Source: Pedococcus dokdonensis (lineage in GTDB: Bacteria; Actinomycetota; Actinomycetes; Actinomycetales; Dermatophilaceae). Taken from it: a DNA stretch of 64,000 nucleotides. Positions 17,087 to 25,494 of the stretch are shown here, one piece after another. Both the position numbers and the translations under genes were made by a program. The stretch lies in contig NZ_LT629711.1 of the NCBI RefSeq assembly GCF_900104525.1, forward strand, positions 186,001 to 250,000, in the 5' to 3' direction. The notes beneath the pieces are model-generated. The model did no database searches and was not told where the DNA came from. It saw only the letters and a list, made by a program, of their open reading frames with translations. How positions within the stretch are numbered: position 1 is the first letter of the stretch; every line of letters begins with the position of its first letter.

Positions 17087-18748
17087 ATGCGAGGAACTAC
17101 TCGCACGGTGGCCATGCTTGCTGGGATCACCTCCGTTGCGCTGCTTGCTGCAGCCTGCGGTGGCGGTAACAGCAGCGATGACCCCAGCTCCAGCGCCGCT
17201 GGCAAGACCGGCGGGGCTGTCACGGTCCGCGGGTGCAACCCCCAGAACCCGCTTGTCCCGGGCAACACGAACGAGACCTGCGGCGGCAACGTGCTCGACG
17301 CGATCTCGGCCAAGCTCGTGCACTACAACCCGGAGACGGCGGCTCCCGAGAACGACATCGCCGACAAGATCGAGACCACGGACAACCAGAACTTCACCGT
17401 GACCCTGAAGAAGGGTTACATGTTCCAGGACGGCACCGAGGTCAAGGCGAAGAACTTCGTCGACGCATGGAACTGGGTTGCCGCAGGTGAGAACGCCGCG
17501 CTCGGCAGCTACTTCTTCGACCCGATCGAGGGCTACGCCGACACGCAGTGCACCGGTGACGGTGACGACCCGTGTGCAGGCGCCGGCAAGGCGAAGACCA
17601 ACAAGCTGACCGGTCTGGCCGTCAAGGACGACTACACGTTCACCATCAAGACGACCGCCAAGGTCTCCAACCTCCCCGTGCGCCTCGGCTACACCGCCTT
17701 CGCGCCCGTCCCGGACTCGTTCTTCGCGGACCCCAAGGCCTTCGGTGAGAAGCCGATCGGCGCCGGCCCGTTCAAGTTCGACAGCTGGACCAAGAACACC
17801 GAGATCAAGCTGAGCAAGTTCGCTGACTACAAGGGCAAGTTCGGCGGCAAGCTCGACAACATCACGTTCAAGATCTACCAGGACGACGACGCCGCCTACA
17901 ACGACGTCATCGCCAACCAGCTCGACGTGATCGACACGATCCCGTCGTCGGCGCTCATCGATGACAAGTACAAGACCGACCTCCCGGACCGCAACCTGTC
18001 CAAGGCCGTCGGTGTCATCCAGGCCATCAACTTCCCGCCCGCGAAGACTGACCCGAACTACTCGGACGTCAAGGTTCGCCAGGCGATCTCCATGGCCATC
18101 GACCGCCCGACCATCGTCAAGCAGATCTTCAACGGCACCCGTGAGCCCGCCACCGGCTGGGTCTCCCCGGTCGTCGACGGCTACAAGGCCGACGCCTGTG
18201 GCGAGTCCTGTGTCTTCGACGCTGCCAAGGCCAAGGCCAAGCTCGACGAGGCCGGCGGCTTCAAGGGCGGCAAGATGACGATCTCCTACAACGCCGATGC
18301 CTCTCACAAGGCATGGGTCGAGGCGACCTGCAACTCGATCAAGACCGCTCTCGGTGTTGACTGTGTCGCGACCCCGGTCGTCGACTTCGCCACCTTCCGC
18401 GCCCAGATCACGGACCGCAAGATGAAGGGCATGTTCCGCGCCGGATGGCAGATGGACTACCCGTCCATCGAGAACTTCCTCGCCCCGATCTACGGCACCG
18501 GTGCGGGCTCGAACGACAGCGACTACAGCAGCGCCCAGTTCGACCAGCTCCTCAAGGAGGGTGCGGCCGCCAAGGACGGCGCCGCGGCCAACGAGAAGTA
18601 CCAGGAGGCCGAGAAGGTGCTCGCCAGCGACATGGCGTCCATCCCGATGTGGTACTCGACCGCTCAGTTCGGCTGGTCCAACAAGGTCACCGGCGTCAAG
18701 GTCACCGCGTTCGGCACCATCGACTTCTCCAGCCTGGCGCTGAAGTAA
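17087..18748 (+). CDS. Peptide/oligopeptide ABC transporter substrate-binding lipoprotein
   Basis: A 553-residue family 5 solute-binding protein. Residues 1-24 form a lipoprotein signal (ALLAAACGG, acylated Cys24). The mature part carries family segments such as VKAKNFVDAWNW, KVRQAISMAIDRPTIVKQIF and NEKYQEAEKVLASDMASIPMW. ATG 17087 has GGAGG six bases upstream. It captures oligopeptides outside the membrane for the permeases encoded downstream. Codon usage is markedly biased to C/G-ending preferred codons, as expected for an abundant protein. Family 5 also contains nickel and heme binders; operon structure favours peptides. Confidence 0.92.
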   Translation: MRGTTRTVAMLAGITSVALLAAACGGGNSSDDPSSSAAGKTGGAVTVRGCNPQNPLVPGNTNETCGGNVLDAISAKLVHYNPETAAPENDIADKIETTDNQNFTVTLKKGYMFQDGTEVKAKNFVDAWNWVAAGENAALGSYFFDPIEGYADTQCTGDGDDPCAGAGKAKTNKLTGLAVKDDYTFTIKTTAKVSNLPVRLGYTAFAPVPDSFFADPKAFGEKPIGAGPFKFDSWTKNTEIKLSKFADYKGKFGGKLDNITFKIYQDDDAAYNDVIANQLDVIDTIPSSALIDDKYKTDLPDRNLSKAVGVIQAINFPPAKTDPNYSDVKVRQAISMAIDRPTIVKQIFNGTREPATGWVSPVVDGYKADACGESCVFDAAKAKAKLDEAGGFKGGKMTISYNADASHKAWVEATCNSIKTALGVDCVATPVVDFATFRAQITDRKMKGMFRAGWQMDYPSIENFLAPIYGTGAGSNDSDYSSAQFDQLLKEGAAAKDGAAANEKYQEAEKVLASDMASIPMWYSTAQFGWSNKVTGVKVTAFGTIDFSSLALK

Positions 18749-18757
18749 GTCACCCCC

Positions 18758-18786
18758 GGGTGCCCCACCTCCGTGGTGGGGCACCC
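18758..18786 (+). terminator. First hairpin after the binding-protein gene
   Basis: Perfect 12-base arms (18758-18769 and 18775-18786) with a TCCGT loop, ten bases after the stop. No T-run follows; it probably causes partial termination or protects the 3' end of the binding-protein message. Confidence 0.6.
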
Positions 18787-18797
18787 GTGGCAGCGTC

Positions 18798-18830
18798 GTC
18801 GGCCTGCCGGCCCAGTGCCGGCAGGCCGAC
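18798..18830 (+). terminator. Second hairpin after the binding-protein gene
   Basis: Perfect 14-base arms (18798-18811 and 18817-18830) with a CCAGT loop, 11 bases after the first hairpin. The tandem pair separates the abundant binding protein from the membrane subunits. Confidence 0.6.
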
Positions 18831-18880
18831 GGCCTGTCCACGGTCAGTCGAGGTGTCAGTCGAGGGGTTACCCCCGCCTC

Positions 18881-18911
18881 CTGACACCCGCACCATCCAT
18901 ACGACTATGTT
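18881..18911 (+). promoter_or_regulatory. Possible secondary promoter for the permease genes
   Basis: CTGACA (18881-18886) and an AT-rich stretch containing GACTAT/TATGTT (18903-18911) give a 16-19 base spacer, about 100 bases ahead of the permease start. This is weak on sequence alone; the hairpins upstream make an internal promoter plausible. The rest of 18831-19013 shows only a direct repeat of GTCAGTCGAGG. Confidence 0.3.
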
Positions 18912-19013
18912 GTGAGAAGCACACGGGCGTGCAGGATCGCCCTTGCACACGGCTAGTCCAGCCACGCCGCCCGGGAGCACCCCACCCGGTGGCGTCAGAT
19001 CAAGGGAGGTGAC

Positions 19014-19940
19014 GTGTACAAGTACATCCTTCGGAGACTCCTCCAGATGATCCCGGTGCTGCTTGGGTCCACGTTCATTATCTTTGCCATGGTTTTCGCA
19101 CTGCCCGGTGATCCCACGGCAGGCATGTGTGGCGAGCGGGGTTGTTCCCCGGCCTTCGCCGCCAAGTTCCGGCTCGAGCACAACCTCAACGACCCGCTGC
19201 CGACGCGCTACGCCAAGTACATGGGCAACCTCGTCCAGGGCGACCTCGGCACCACGTTCCGCGGCGTCGCCGTCTCCGACGAGCTCGAGCAGCGCTACCC
19301 GACCACCGCGAAGCTGGCCGGCATGGCCATCATCTTCGAGACCATCATCGGGGTCATCGCCGGTGTGCTGGCCGGCATACGCAAGGGCAAGTTCATGGAC
19401 AACCTCGTCCTCGTGAGCACCCTGTTCGTCATCGCCATCCCCGTCTTCGTCATCGGCGCGACGCTGCAGTACTACCTCGGCGTCCGAGCGAAGCTGTTCC
19501 CGGTCACGGTGTCACCGGAGGCGACGTTCTACGAGCTGCTGCTCCCGGCCTTCGTGCTGGGTAGCGCCTCGATCGCGTACGTCGCCCGGCTGACCCGCAC
19601 CAACCTCGTCGAGAACCTGCGGGCGGACTACCTGCGCACCGCCATCGCCAAGGGCCTGACCCGGCAGCGGGCGATCGGCCTGCACGCCCTGCGCAACTCC
19701 CTGATCCCGGTCGTGACGTTCATCGGCGCCGACTTCGGTGGGCTCCTCGGCGGTGCGATCGTGACCGAGCGCATCTTCAACATCCAGGGCGTCGGTGGCT
19801 ACCTGTTCACCGGCATCCGCAACCGCGACGGTGTGTCCGTCGTCGGCACGGTGACCGTCCTGGTGCTGGTGTTCCTGCTCGTCAACCTGCTCGTCGACCT
19901 GTTGTACGGCGTGCTCGACCCGAGGATCAGCCATGACTGA
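19014..19940 (+). CDS. Oligopeptide ABC transporter permease, DppB/OppB type
   Basis: A 308-residue inner-membrane permease with six helices. MYKYILRRLLQMIPVLLGSTFIIF is the OppB-family N-terminus; the EAA-type coupling loop is LRADYLRTAIAKGLTRQRAI, which contacts the ATPases. The GTG start has GGGAGG four bases upstream. It overlaps the second permease by eight bases. Cys residues around GMCGERGC in the first outer loop are a minor peculiarity. Confidence 0.93.
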   Translation: MYKYILRRLLQMIPVLLGSTFIIFAMVFALPGDPTAGMCGERGCSPAFAAKFRLEHNLNDPLPTRYAKYMGNLVQGDLGTTFRGVAVSDELEQRYPTTAKLAGMAIIFETIIGVIAGVLAGIRKGKFMDNLVLVSTLFVIAIPVFVIGATLQYYLGVRAKLFPVTVSPEATFYELLLPAFVLGSASIAYVARLTRTNLVENLRADYLRTAIAKGLTRQRAIGLHALRNSLIPVVTFIGADFGGLLGGAIVTERIFNIQGVGGYLFTGIRNRDGVSVVGTVTVLVLVFLLVNLLVDLLYGVLDPRISHD

Positions 19941-20862
19941 GGCATCGACCATTGCCGTTGGCGCCGAGACCAGCGCCCCCGCACCCGGACAGGACGAGGC
20001 CCGCTCGCTGTCGTCCGACGCCTGGCGGTCGCTGAAGAAGAACCCGATCTTCTGGTTCTCCGCGGTCCTGATCGTCGTGTTCGTGCTGATGGCTGCGTTG
20101 CCGTCGCTGTTCACCAACGTCGACCCCAACGCCGCGATCCTCAAGGAGGCCCGTGCCAAGCCGAGCGGCGACGCGTGGTTCGGCCGGGACATCCAGGGCT
20201 ACGACATCTACTCGCGCACCATCTACGGTGCCCGGGCGTCGATCCTGGTGGGTGTGTTCGCCTCGATCGCGACGGTCCTCATCGGTGGAGCCCTCGGCGT
20301 CATCGCGGGCTACTACGGCGGCTGGCTCGACGCGGTGGTCTCGCGCATCACGGACATCTTCTTCGCGATCCCGCTGCTGCTGGGCGGCATCCTGTTCATG
20401 GCGACGTTCCCCAACGACGTCAACTCGCCCTACCTGCTCGTCGTGGGCAAGGTCGTGCTGGTGCTCTCGATCTTCGGCTGGCCGGGCCTGGCCCGGTTGA
20501 TGCGGTCGAGCGTGCTCCAGGTGAAGCCGAACGACTACGTCCAGGCAGCTCGGGCGCTCGGGGCGTCGCCGTGGCGGATCATCCGCGCCCACGTCCTCCC
20601 GAACGCGCTGGCGCCGATGATCGTCGTGGCGACCATCAACCTGGGTGTGTTCATCTCGGTGGAGGCCACCTTGAGCTTCCTCGGGATCGGGCTCACGCCG
20701 CCGGCCGTGTCGTGGGGTGTGGCCATCTCCGACGCGATCGTGGCGCTGCGCACGACCCCGCACATCCTGCTGTTCCCCAGCCTCTTCCTGAGCCTGGCGG
20801 TGCTGGCCTTCATCATGCTCGGCGACGCCGTGCGCGATGCCTTCGACCCGAAGTCGCGCTGA
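19933..20862 (+). CDS. Oligopeptide ABC transporter permease, DppC/OppC type
   Basis: A 309-residue second permease. It has a long cytoplasmic N-terminus (residues 1-45, with a DAWRSLKKNPIFW segment typical of OppC), then about six helices and the coupling loop VKPNDYVQAARALGASPWRI. It pairs with the preceding permease to form the translocation channel. The start overlaps the upstream gene, so translation is coupled. Confidence 0.93.
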   Translation: MTEASTIAVGAETSAPAPGQDEARSLSSDAWRSLKKNPIFWFSAVLIVVFVLMAALPSLFTNVDPNAAILKEARAKPSGDAWFGRDIQGYDIYSRTIYGARASILVGVFASIATVLIGGALGVIAGYYGGWLDAVVSRITDIFFAIPLLLGGILFMATFPNDVNSPYLLVVGKVVLVLSIFGWPGLARLMRSSVLQVKPNDYVQAARALGASPWRIIRAHVLPNALAPMIVVATINLGVFISVEATLSFLGIGLTPPAVSWGVAISDAIVALRTTPHILLFPSLFLSLAVLAFIMLGDAVRDAFDPKSR

Positions 20863-20881
20863 GGCGGGAGAGACACGACAG

Positions 20882-21931
20882 ATGACCACAACCACTGAGT
20901 CCACGCCGAAGTCCGCGAAGTCCGCGGGCGGCCCGGCATACCAGCCCAAGGACGGCCTGCTGCTCGAGGTGGAGAACCTCCACGTCGAGTTCCACACCCC
21001 TGACGGGGTGGCCAAGGCGATCAACGGCGTCAACTTCGACCTCTACGAGGGCCAGACCCTGGCCATCCTCGGCGAGTCCGGGTCGGGCAAGTCCGTGACC
21101 GCGCAGGCGATCATGGGCATCCTCGACATGCCACCGGCAGTCATCCCGCAGGGCCAGATCCGCTACTGCGGCCAGGACCTGCTGACGATGCCGGACGAGC
21201 AGCGGCGCAAGACCCGCGGCCCGGAGATCTCGATGGTCTTCCAGGACGCGCTGTCGTCGCTGAACCCGGTCTTCCCGGTCGGCTGGCAGATCGCCGAGAT
21301 GTTCCGGGTGCACCGCGGCGTGAACAAGTCCGACGCCCTCGAGCGTGCGGTCAAGCTCATGCAGCGCGTGCAGATCCCGGCCGCCAAGGAGCGGGTGAAG
21401 GCCTACCCGCACCAGTTCTCCGGCGGCATGCGCCAGCGCATCATGATCGCGATGGCGATCGCGCTCGACCCGGCGGTCCTGATCGCCGACGAGCCGACCA
21501 CCGCCCTGGACGTGACCGTCCAGGCGCAGATCATGGCCCTGCTCCAGGAGCTGCAGGAGGAGCGCCAGATGGGGCTCATCCTGATCACCCACGACCTCGG
21601 CGTGGTCGCCGACGTCGCCGACAAGATCGCGGTCATGTACGCCGGCCGGATCGTCGAGCGGGCCGACGTGTTCGACCTCTACCGCCAGCCGGGGCACCCC
21701 TACACCAAGGGTCTGCTCGAGTCGATCCCGCGCCTGGACCAGAAGGGTCAGCAGCTCGCCGCCATCGGTGGCCTGCCGCCGAACCTGATGCGCATCCCGG
21801 CCGGATGCGCGTTCAACCCCAGGTGCAAGTACGCCCAGGACGTGTGCCGCGAGGACCGTCCTGCCCTGCTCGAGGTCGCTCCCGGCCGCGAGAGCGCCTG
21901 CCACTTCGCCGAGGAGGTCCTCCATGGCTGA
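20882..21931 (+). CDS. Oligopeptide ABC transporter ATPase, DppD/OppD type
   Basis: A 349-residue ATPase. Walker [10 protein letters not shown]-loop [14 protein letters not shown], signature [10 protein letters not shown], Walker [14 protein letters not shown] and a switch His (LITHDLG) are all present, so it should hydrolyse ATP. The C-terminal oligopeptide/dipeptide domain contains [15 protein letters not shown], a Cys cluster that in related ATPases can hold an Fe-S centre. ATG 20882 follows GGGAGAG. It overlaps the partner ATPase by eight bases. Confidence 0.94.
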   Translation: MTTTTESTPKSAKSAGGPAYQPKDGLLLEVENLHVEFHTPDGVAKAINGVNFDLYEGQTLAILGESGSGKSVTAQAIMGILDMPPAVIPQGQIRYCGQDLLTMPDEQRRKTRGPEISMVFQDALSSLNPVFPVGWQIAEMFRVHRGVNKSDALERAVKLMQRVQIPAAKERVKAYPHQFSGGMRQRIMIAMAIALDPAVLIADEPTTALDVTVQAQIMALLQELQEERQMGLILITHDLGVVADVADKIAVMYAGRIVERADVFDLYRQPGHPYTKGLLESIPRLDQKGQQLAAIGGLPPNLMRIPAGCAFNPRCKYAQDVCREDRPALLEVAPGRESACHFAEEVLHG

Positions 21932-22976
21932 GGCCATTCTGACCGCCACCGACCTGGTCAAGTACTACCCGATCAAGGGAGGTGTGCTGCGTCGCACCGT
22001 CGGTCAGGTCAAGGCCGTCGACGGCGTCAGCTTCGAGCTCCTCAAGGGCGAGACGCTGGGCATCGTCGGTGAGTCCGGGTGTGGCAAGTCCACGCTCGGC
22101 CGCCTCCTGATGCGTCTGGAGGAGCCCACCTCGGGCAGCGTGGTCTTCGACGGCGTCGACATGTACGCGCAGAAGGGTCGCGCGATGCGCAAGCTGCGTC
22201 GCGACATCCAGATCGTGTTCCAGGACCCCTACACCTCGCTCAACCCGCGCAAGACGGTCGGCGACATCATCGGGGAGCCCTTCGACATCCACCCTGACGT
22301 GGTGCCGAAGAAGGGACGCCGCAAGGCCGTGCAGGACCTGCTCGACCTCGTGGGTCTCAACCCGGAGCACATCAACCGCTACCCCCACCAGTTCTCCGGT
22401 GGTCAGCGGCAGCGCATCGGCATCGCCCGGGGCATCGCGCTCAACCCGAAGGTGCTGATCTGCGACGAGCCGGTCTCCGCGCTCGACGTGTCGGTCCAGG
22501 CGCAGGTGGTCAACCTGATGGAGAAGCTGCAGGACGAGCTCGGCCTGTCCTACATCTTCATCGCGCACGACCTGTCCGTGGTCCGCCACATCTCCGACCG
22601 CGTCGGCGTCATGTACCTCGGCAAGATGGCAGAGCTGGGGGAGGAGGACGACATCTACGGTCGTCCCACCCACCCCTACACCCAGGCCCTGCTGTCCGCC
22701 GTCCCGGTGCCTGACCCGACCCTGCGCGACAAGCGCGAGCAGATCGTCCTCAAGGGCGATGTGCCCTCGCCGGCCAACCCGCCCTCGGGGTGCCGCTTCC
22801 ACACCCGGTGCTGGAAGGCGCAGGACAAGTGCAAGACCGACCTCCCACTGCTCGAGATGCGCCCCGACGGCGCCGGTGAGCACCTGTCGGCCTGCCACTT
22901 CGCGGCACCGCGGGAGATCATCGAGACGATCGACCTCACCGAGGTCGACCCGACCGCGCAGACCGCGGGCGCCTGA
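21924..22976 (+). CDS. Oligopeptide ABC transporter ATPase, DppF/OppF type
   Basis: A 350-residue second ATPase. Walker A GESGCGKST, Q-loop IVFQDPYTSLNPRK, signature FSGGQRQRIGI, Walker B VLICDEPVSALDV and IAHDLSVV are intact. The C-terminus has GCRFHTRCWKAQDKC, again the Cys-rich oligopeptide-transporter tail. It completes the five-gene import system. A strong hairpin follows 21 bases after the stop. Confidence 0.94.
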   Translation: MAEAILTATDLVKYYPIKGGVLRRTVGQVKAVDGVSFELLKGETLGIVGESGCGKSTLGRLLMRLEEPTSGSVVFDGVDMYAQKGRAMRKLRRDIQIVFQDPYTSLNPRKTVGDIIGEPFDIHPDVVPKKGRRKAVQDLLDLVGLNPEHINRYPHQFSGGQRQRIGIARGIALNPKVLICDEPVSALDVSVQAQVVNLMEKLQDELGLSYIFIAHDLSVVRHISDRVGVMYLGKMAELGEEDDIYGRPTHPYTQALLSAVPVPDPTLRDKREQIVLKGDVPSPANPPSGCRFHTRCWKAQDKCKTDLPLLEMRPDGAGEHLSACHFAAPREIIETIDLTEVDPTAQTAGA

Positions 22977-22997
22977 CCGGCCGCATCCTGCCGCACC

Positions 22998-23033
22998 GAC
23001 GGTGCCGTCCTCCTTTGGGAGGGCGGCACCGTC
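22998..23033. terminator. Terminator of the oligopeptide operon
   Basis: Sixteen-base arms (22998-23013 and 23018-23033) with one G-U pair and a TTTG loop, between convergent genes ending at 22976 and 23053; it may serve both strands. Confidence 0.7.
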
Positions 23034-23052
23034 GTGTGTACGGCTGCCCCGC

Positions 23053-23664
23053 CTATGGGCGGGACGGCAGCCGCCGGTTGAGCGAGAAGATCCGCCCGAG
23101 GAGCGGCATGAGCACGATGTTCAGCCCGTGCAGGATGCCGATGATGAGGAGTATGCCGCCGAGCCGGCCCAGCTCGAAGGTCACCTGCTCGGCGGTGACC
23201 CTGCCGGAGATCGAGTTCTTCCACTCCACCTGCGGCGCCACGTGGACGCTGAAGAGGATGTAGGCGGCGAAGATCAGGTAGTACACGATGTCCGTGAGGA
23301 CGATGTAGCTCTTGCCGGTGAGCGGGTTGTCGTGGAACACGTCCGCGGCATACGCGCGACCGAAGCGCTTGATGAACGGGCCGAGCCACAGGGCGATGGC
23401 CAGCAGGGCGAGGTTGGTGCCCACCTCGAGGATCCACCAGGGCATGAGCAGTCCTTTCGCATTTCTCGGTGTGAGTACCAGCACGGCGCCCACGACGAGG
23501 GCGCTGCCGACCAGCCAGCAGGCGCCCACGCGCGCGAGGCGGCGACGCCGGGACCGGTCATCGTCGATCGAGGCGACCACCCGGGCGAAGAGGTCAGGTG
23601 ACGGCTCGGCGCGGGTGCCCTCGGTGACGAGGGCTTCGTGCAGCCGTTCCTCGAGGGTGCTCAT
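23053..23664 (-). CDS. Four-helix membrane protein, putative partner of the adjacent ECF sigma factor
   Basis: A 203-residue protein not assignable to a named family. Residues 1-45 are cytoplasmic (EERLHEALVTEGTRAEPSPDLFARVVASI), a sequence style seen in actinobacterial proteins encoded behind ECF sigmas. Four hydrophobic helices follow at about 48-65, 75-95, 125-145 and 165-190. Its start overlaps the sigma stop (ATGA). No HxxxCxxC motif is present, so if it restrains the sigma factor it does so without a zinc anti-sigma domain. Regulation by sequestration is an inference from gene order. Confidence 0.6.
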   Translation of the reverse strand: MSTLEERLHEALVTEGTRAEPSPDLFARVVASIDDDRSRRRRLARVGACWLVGSALVVGAVLVLTPRNAKGLLMPWWILEVGTNLALLAIALWLGPFIKRFGRAYAADVFHDNPLTGKSYIVLTDIVYYLIFAAYILFSVHVAPQVEWKNSISGRVTAEQVTFELGRLGGILLIIGILHGLNIVLMPLLGRIFSLNRRLPSRP

Positions 23665-24203
23665 CGCTTCTCCTCCAAGCTCGTCGCGAGGGCCCGCATG
23701 CCCCGCTGGACGTGGGTCTTGACCGAGTTGGTCGAGATGCCGAGGGTGGTCGCGACCTCCTCGACGGACAGGTCGAGGTAGTAGCGCAGGACCAGGCAGT
23801 CGCGCTGCCGGCGGGGCAGCCCCCGCAGCGCGGCCACCACTTCGGACCGCGACTCGCGGGCCGCGGCGGTCTCCTCCGCGGACGGTTCGTCGACGACGGC
23901 AGGCGGGCGGTGGCGCAGCGAGACGAGGCCGCGGCGGTTGTGGTCCCGGGCGAGGTTGACGACGATCGACCGCAGGTAGGCGGCGGCGCGCTCCGGGTCG
24001 CGGATGCGGTGGGCGTTGCGCGACAAGCGGATGAACGCCTCCTGCACGAGGTCCTCCGCGGCGGTGCGGTCCTCGACGAAGAACCTCGCGAGCGAGACGA
24101 GGCGGGTCGCCTCCGCGGCGAAGAGGTCGACGACCAGGGCGTCGGCGGCCGGTGCCGCCAACGCCTCGCGCGCTCCACTGCCCAGTACGCCCACGGACTC
24201 CAT
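23661..24203 (-). CDS. ECF-type RNA polymerase sigma factor (SigE-like)
   Basis: A 180-residue group IV sigma factor. Region 2 contains VSLARFFVEDRTAAEDLVQEAFIRL and AAAYLRSIVVNLARDHNRR. Region 4 contains LRGLPRRQRDCLVLRYYLDLS and the helix-turn-helix EVATTLGISTNSVKTHVQRG. The start is uncertain: ATG 24203 gives residue 1 here, but GTG 24194 has GAGG-type sequence at better spacing. It is divergent from a secreted SOD-like gene, with a candidate operator between, which suggests an envelope redox or metal stress regulon (inference). Confidence 0.88.
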   Translation of the reverse strand: MESVGVLGSGAREALAAPAADALVVDLFAAEATRLVSLARFFVEDRTAAEDLVQEAFIRLSRNAHRIRDPERAAAYLRSIVVNLARDHNRRGLVSLRHRPPAVVDEPSAEETAAARESRSEVVAALRGLPRRQRDCLVLRYYLDLSVEEVATTLGISTNSVKTHVQRGMRALATSLEEKR

Positions 24204-24233
24204 CACCTCGACAGACGAGTGAGCAGAGCCGTT

Positions 24234-24270
24234 GGGTGACAACGAATCTCGGGGATTCTCGGTGTCACCC
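24234..24270. promoter_or_regulatory. Inverted-repeat operator candidate between sigma and SOD-like genes
   Basis: Outer arms GGGTGACA (24234-24241) and TGTCACCC (24263-24270) are perfectly complementary; inner GAATC/GATTC (24244-24248, 24254-24258) continues the dyad with a two-base asymmetry. It sits centrally in the 131-base divergent region. Confidence 0.5.
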
Positions 24271-24334
24271 GCGGGGCCGTCGTGTCGCGTCGGTGAGGTG
24301 TCAGCACCACTGCTCACAGGGCAAGGAGAGCACC

Positions 24335-24868
24335 ATGCAACACATCCAGTCCACACCTCTATGGCGCAGGTCAGCCACCGCCGCGGCGGCTGCGGCCGCC
24401 GTGGTGGTCGTCGCGGCGGTCGCTCCCGCCGTTGCCGGGGCGGCCTTCAACTTCAACGACGACCTGCGCGACTTCGCCCCGGCCGCCGCGGGGCCGTTCG
24501 ACCATGCGCGGGCCAAGCTCACTATGGTCGGCGGGGCCGGCACCAAGGCCGTCTTCGTGGTGCACGGGGTGGACCCCGCGGTGGCCGGCCAGACCTTCGG
24601 CGCGCACCTGCACCTGGGGCCATGCGTGGCCGGCAACGGTGCTGCCGCCCTGGGGCACTACAACCACTCGACCACACCCCGTGTCGTCAACGACCAGACC
24701 GAGATCTGGCTCGACATCACGGTGAACGGCGGCGGCAACGCGCAGAGCTCGGCACGGGTCGACTGGACCCCCGACGCGGGGATGCGCTCGGTGGTCATCC
24801 ACGCGAAGCCGACCGCCGCCGACGGCACCGCCGGGGACCGACTCGCGTGCCTGCCCGTGGAGTGGTGA
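24335..24868 (+). CDS. Secreted Cu/Zn-superoxide-dismutase-like protein, probably copper-only
   Basis: A 177-residue exported protein with a signal peptide (residues 1-36, AAAAAVVVVAAVAPAVAGA). SodC-fold landmarks: GAHLHLGPC (two Cu ligands), GHYNH (bridging His position), VIHAKPT (fourth Cu ligand), and AGDRLACLPVEW with the disulfide Cys pairing with GPC. The zinc subloop between the bridging His and VIHA lacks the usual His/Asp ligands. ATG 24335 follows AAGGAGAG. It would dismutate superoxide outside the membrane; activity is unproven. A membrane gene follows directly. Confidence 0.75.
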   Translation: MQHIQSTPLWRRSATAAAAAAAVVVVAAVAPAVAGAAFNFNDDLRDFAPAAAGPFDHARAKLTMVGGAGTKAVFVVHGVDPAVAGQTFGAHLHLGPCVAGNGAAALGHYNHSTTPRVVNDQTEIWLDITVNGGGNAQSSARVDWTPDAGMRSVVIHAKPTAADGTAGDRLACLPVEW

Positions 24869-25494
24869 TGACGACCTCCCGGCACGCGGTGCTCCGCGCC
24901 GCCCTCACCGGCTTCGGCCTGGGGGCGGCGTGGGGAGTGCTCGCGAGGGCGTGGATGCGCATGGTCAGCACCGAGCCGGAGTTCAGCTGGTCGGGGAGCA
25001 TCGCCATCGTCCTGGTCGCGGCCGTCTTCGGCACGGGGGTGGGGGTGGCCACGGCGGCCCGCCGGCAGCGGGGTCGGCGGCGCTGGCTGCGGCTCGCGAT
25101 CCTGCCGGGAATGGTCATGTTCCTCGGGCAGGGGTTGCCGCTGCTGCCCGCCCTGGTGGTCGCAGGCCCCCTGGTCGGGCGACGGAGCCGGCTGGCGAAG
25201 GCGGTCGCGGCGCTCGCGGTCGTCGGCCCGGGGGTGCTGTTCTGGTGGACCGAGCGGCTCGACGAGGTGCACATGCTCTCCACGCCATGGCACGTGCGGG
25301 TGGGCTTCCTCGGGGGCATGCCGCTCATCTCGGCGGCCCTCGCCTGGGCCGGGCACCTGGCCTGGGGGCCGCTGCCGCGCCCGACGGCGGAGACCGAGCC
25401 GGAGACCGAGCCGGTGTCCGAGCCGGTGTCCGACTCAGTCGGCGGCTTCGCCGGACCGCGCCCGCAGGAGGCGGCGCAGGGACTCCAGTCGTGA
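24868..25494 (+). CDS. Hypothetical polytopic membrane protein
   Basis: A 208-residue unrecognised membrane protein. ATG 24868 overlaps the SOD-like gene's TGA by one base. About five hydrophobic segments are visible (LTGFGLGAAWGVLA; SIAIVLVAAVFGTGVGVA; LAILPGMVMFLGQGLPLLPALVVA; AVAALAVVGPGVLFW; MPLISAALAWAGHLA). The last 35 residues are acidic and low-complexity (ETEPETEPVSEPVSD) and lie over the 3' end of rsgA on the other strand by 60 bases. It is probably co-expressed with the SOD-like protein. Confidence 0.65.
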   Translation: MTTSRHAVLRAALTGFGLGAAWGVLARAWMRMVSTEPEFSWSGSIAIVLVAAVFGTGVGVATAARRQRGRRRWLRLAILPGMVMFLGQGLPLLPALVVAGPLVGRRSRLAKAVAALAVVGPGVLFWWTERLDEVHMLSTPWHVRVGFLGGMPLISAALAWAGHLAWGPLPRPTAETEPETEPVSEPVSDSVGGFAGPRPQEAAQGLQS

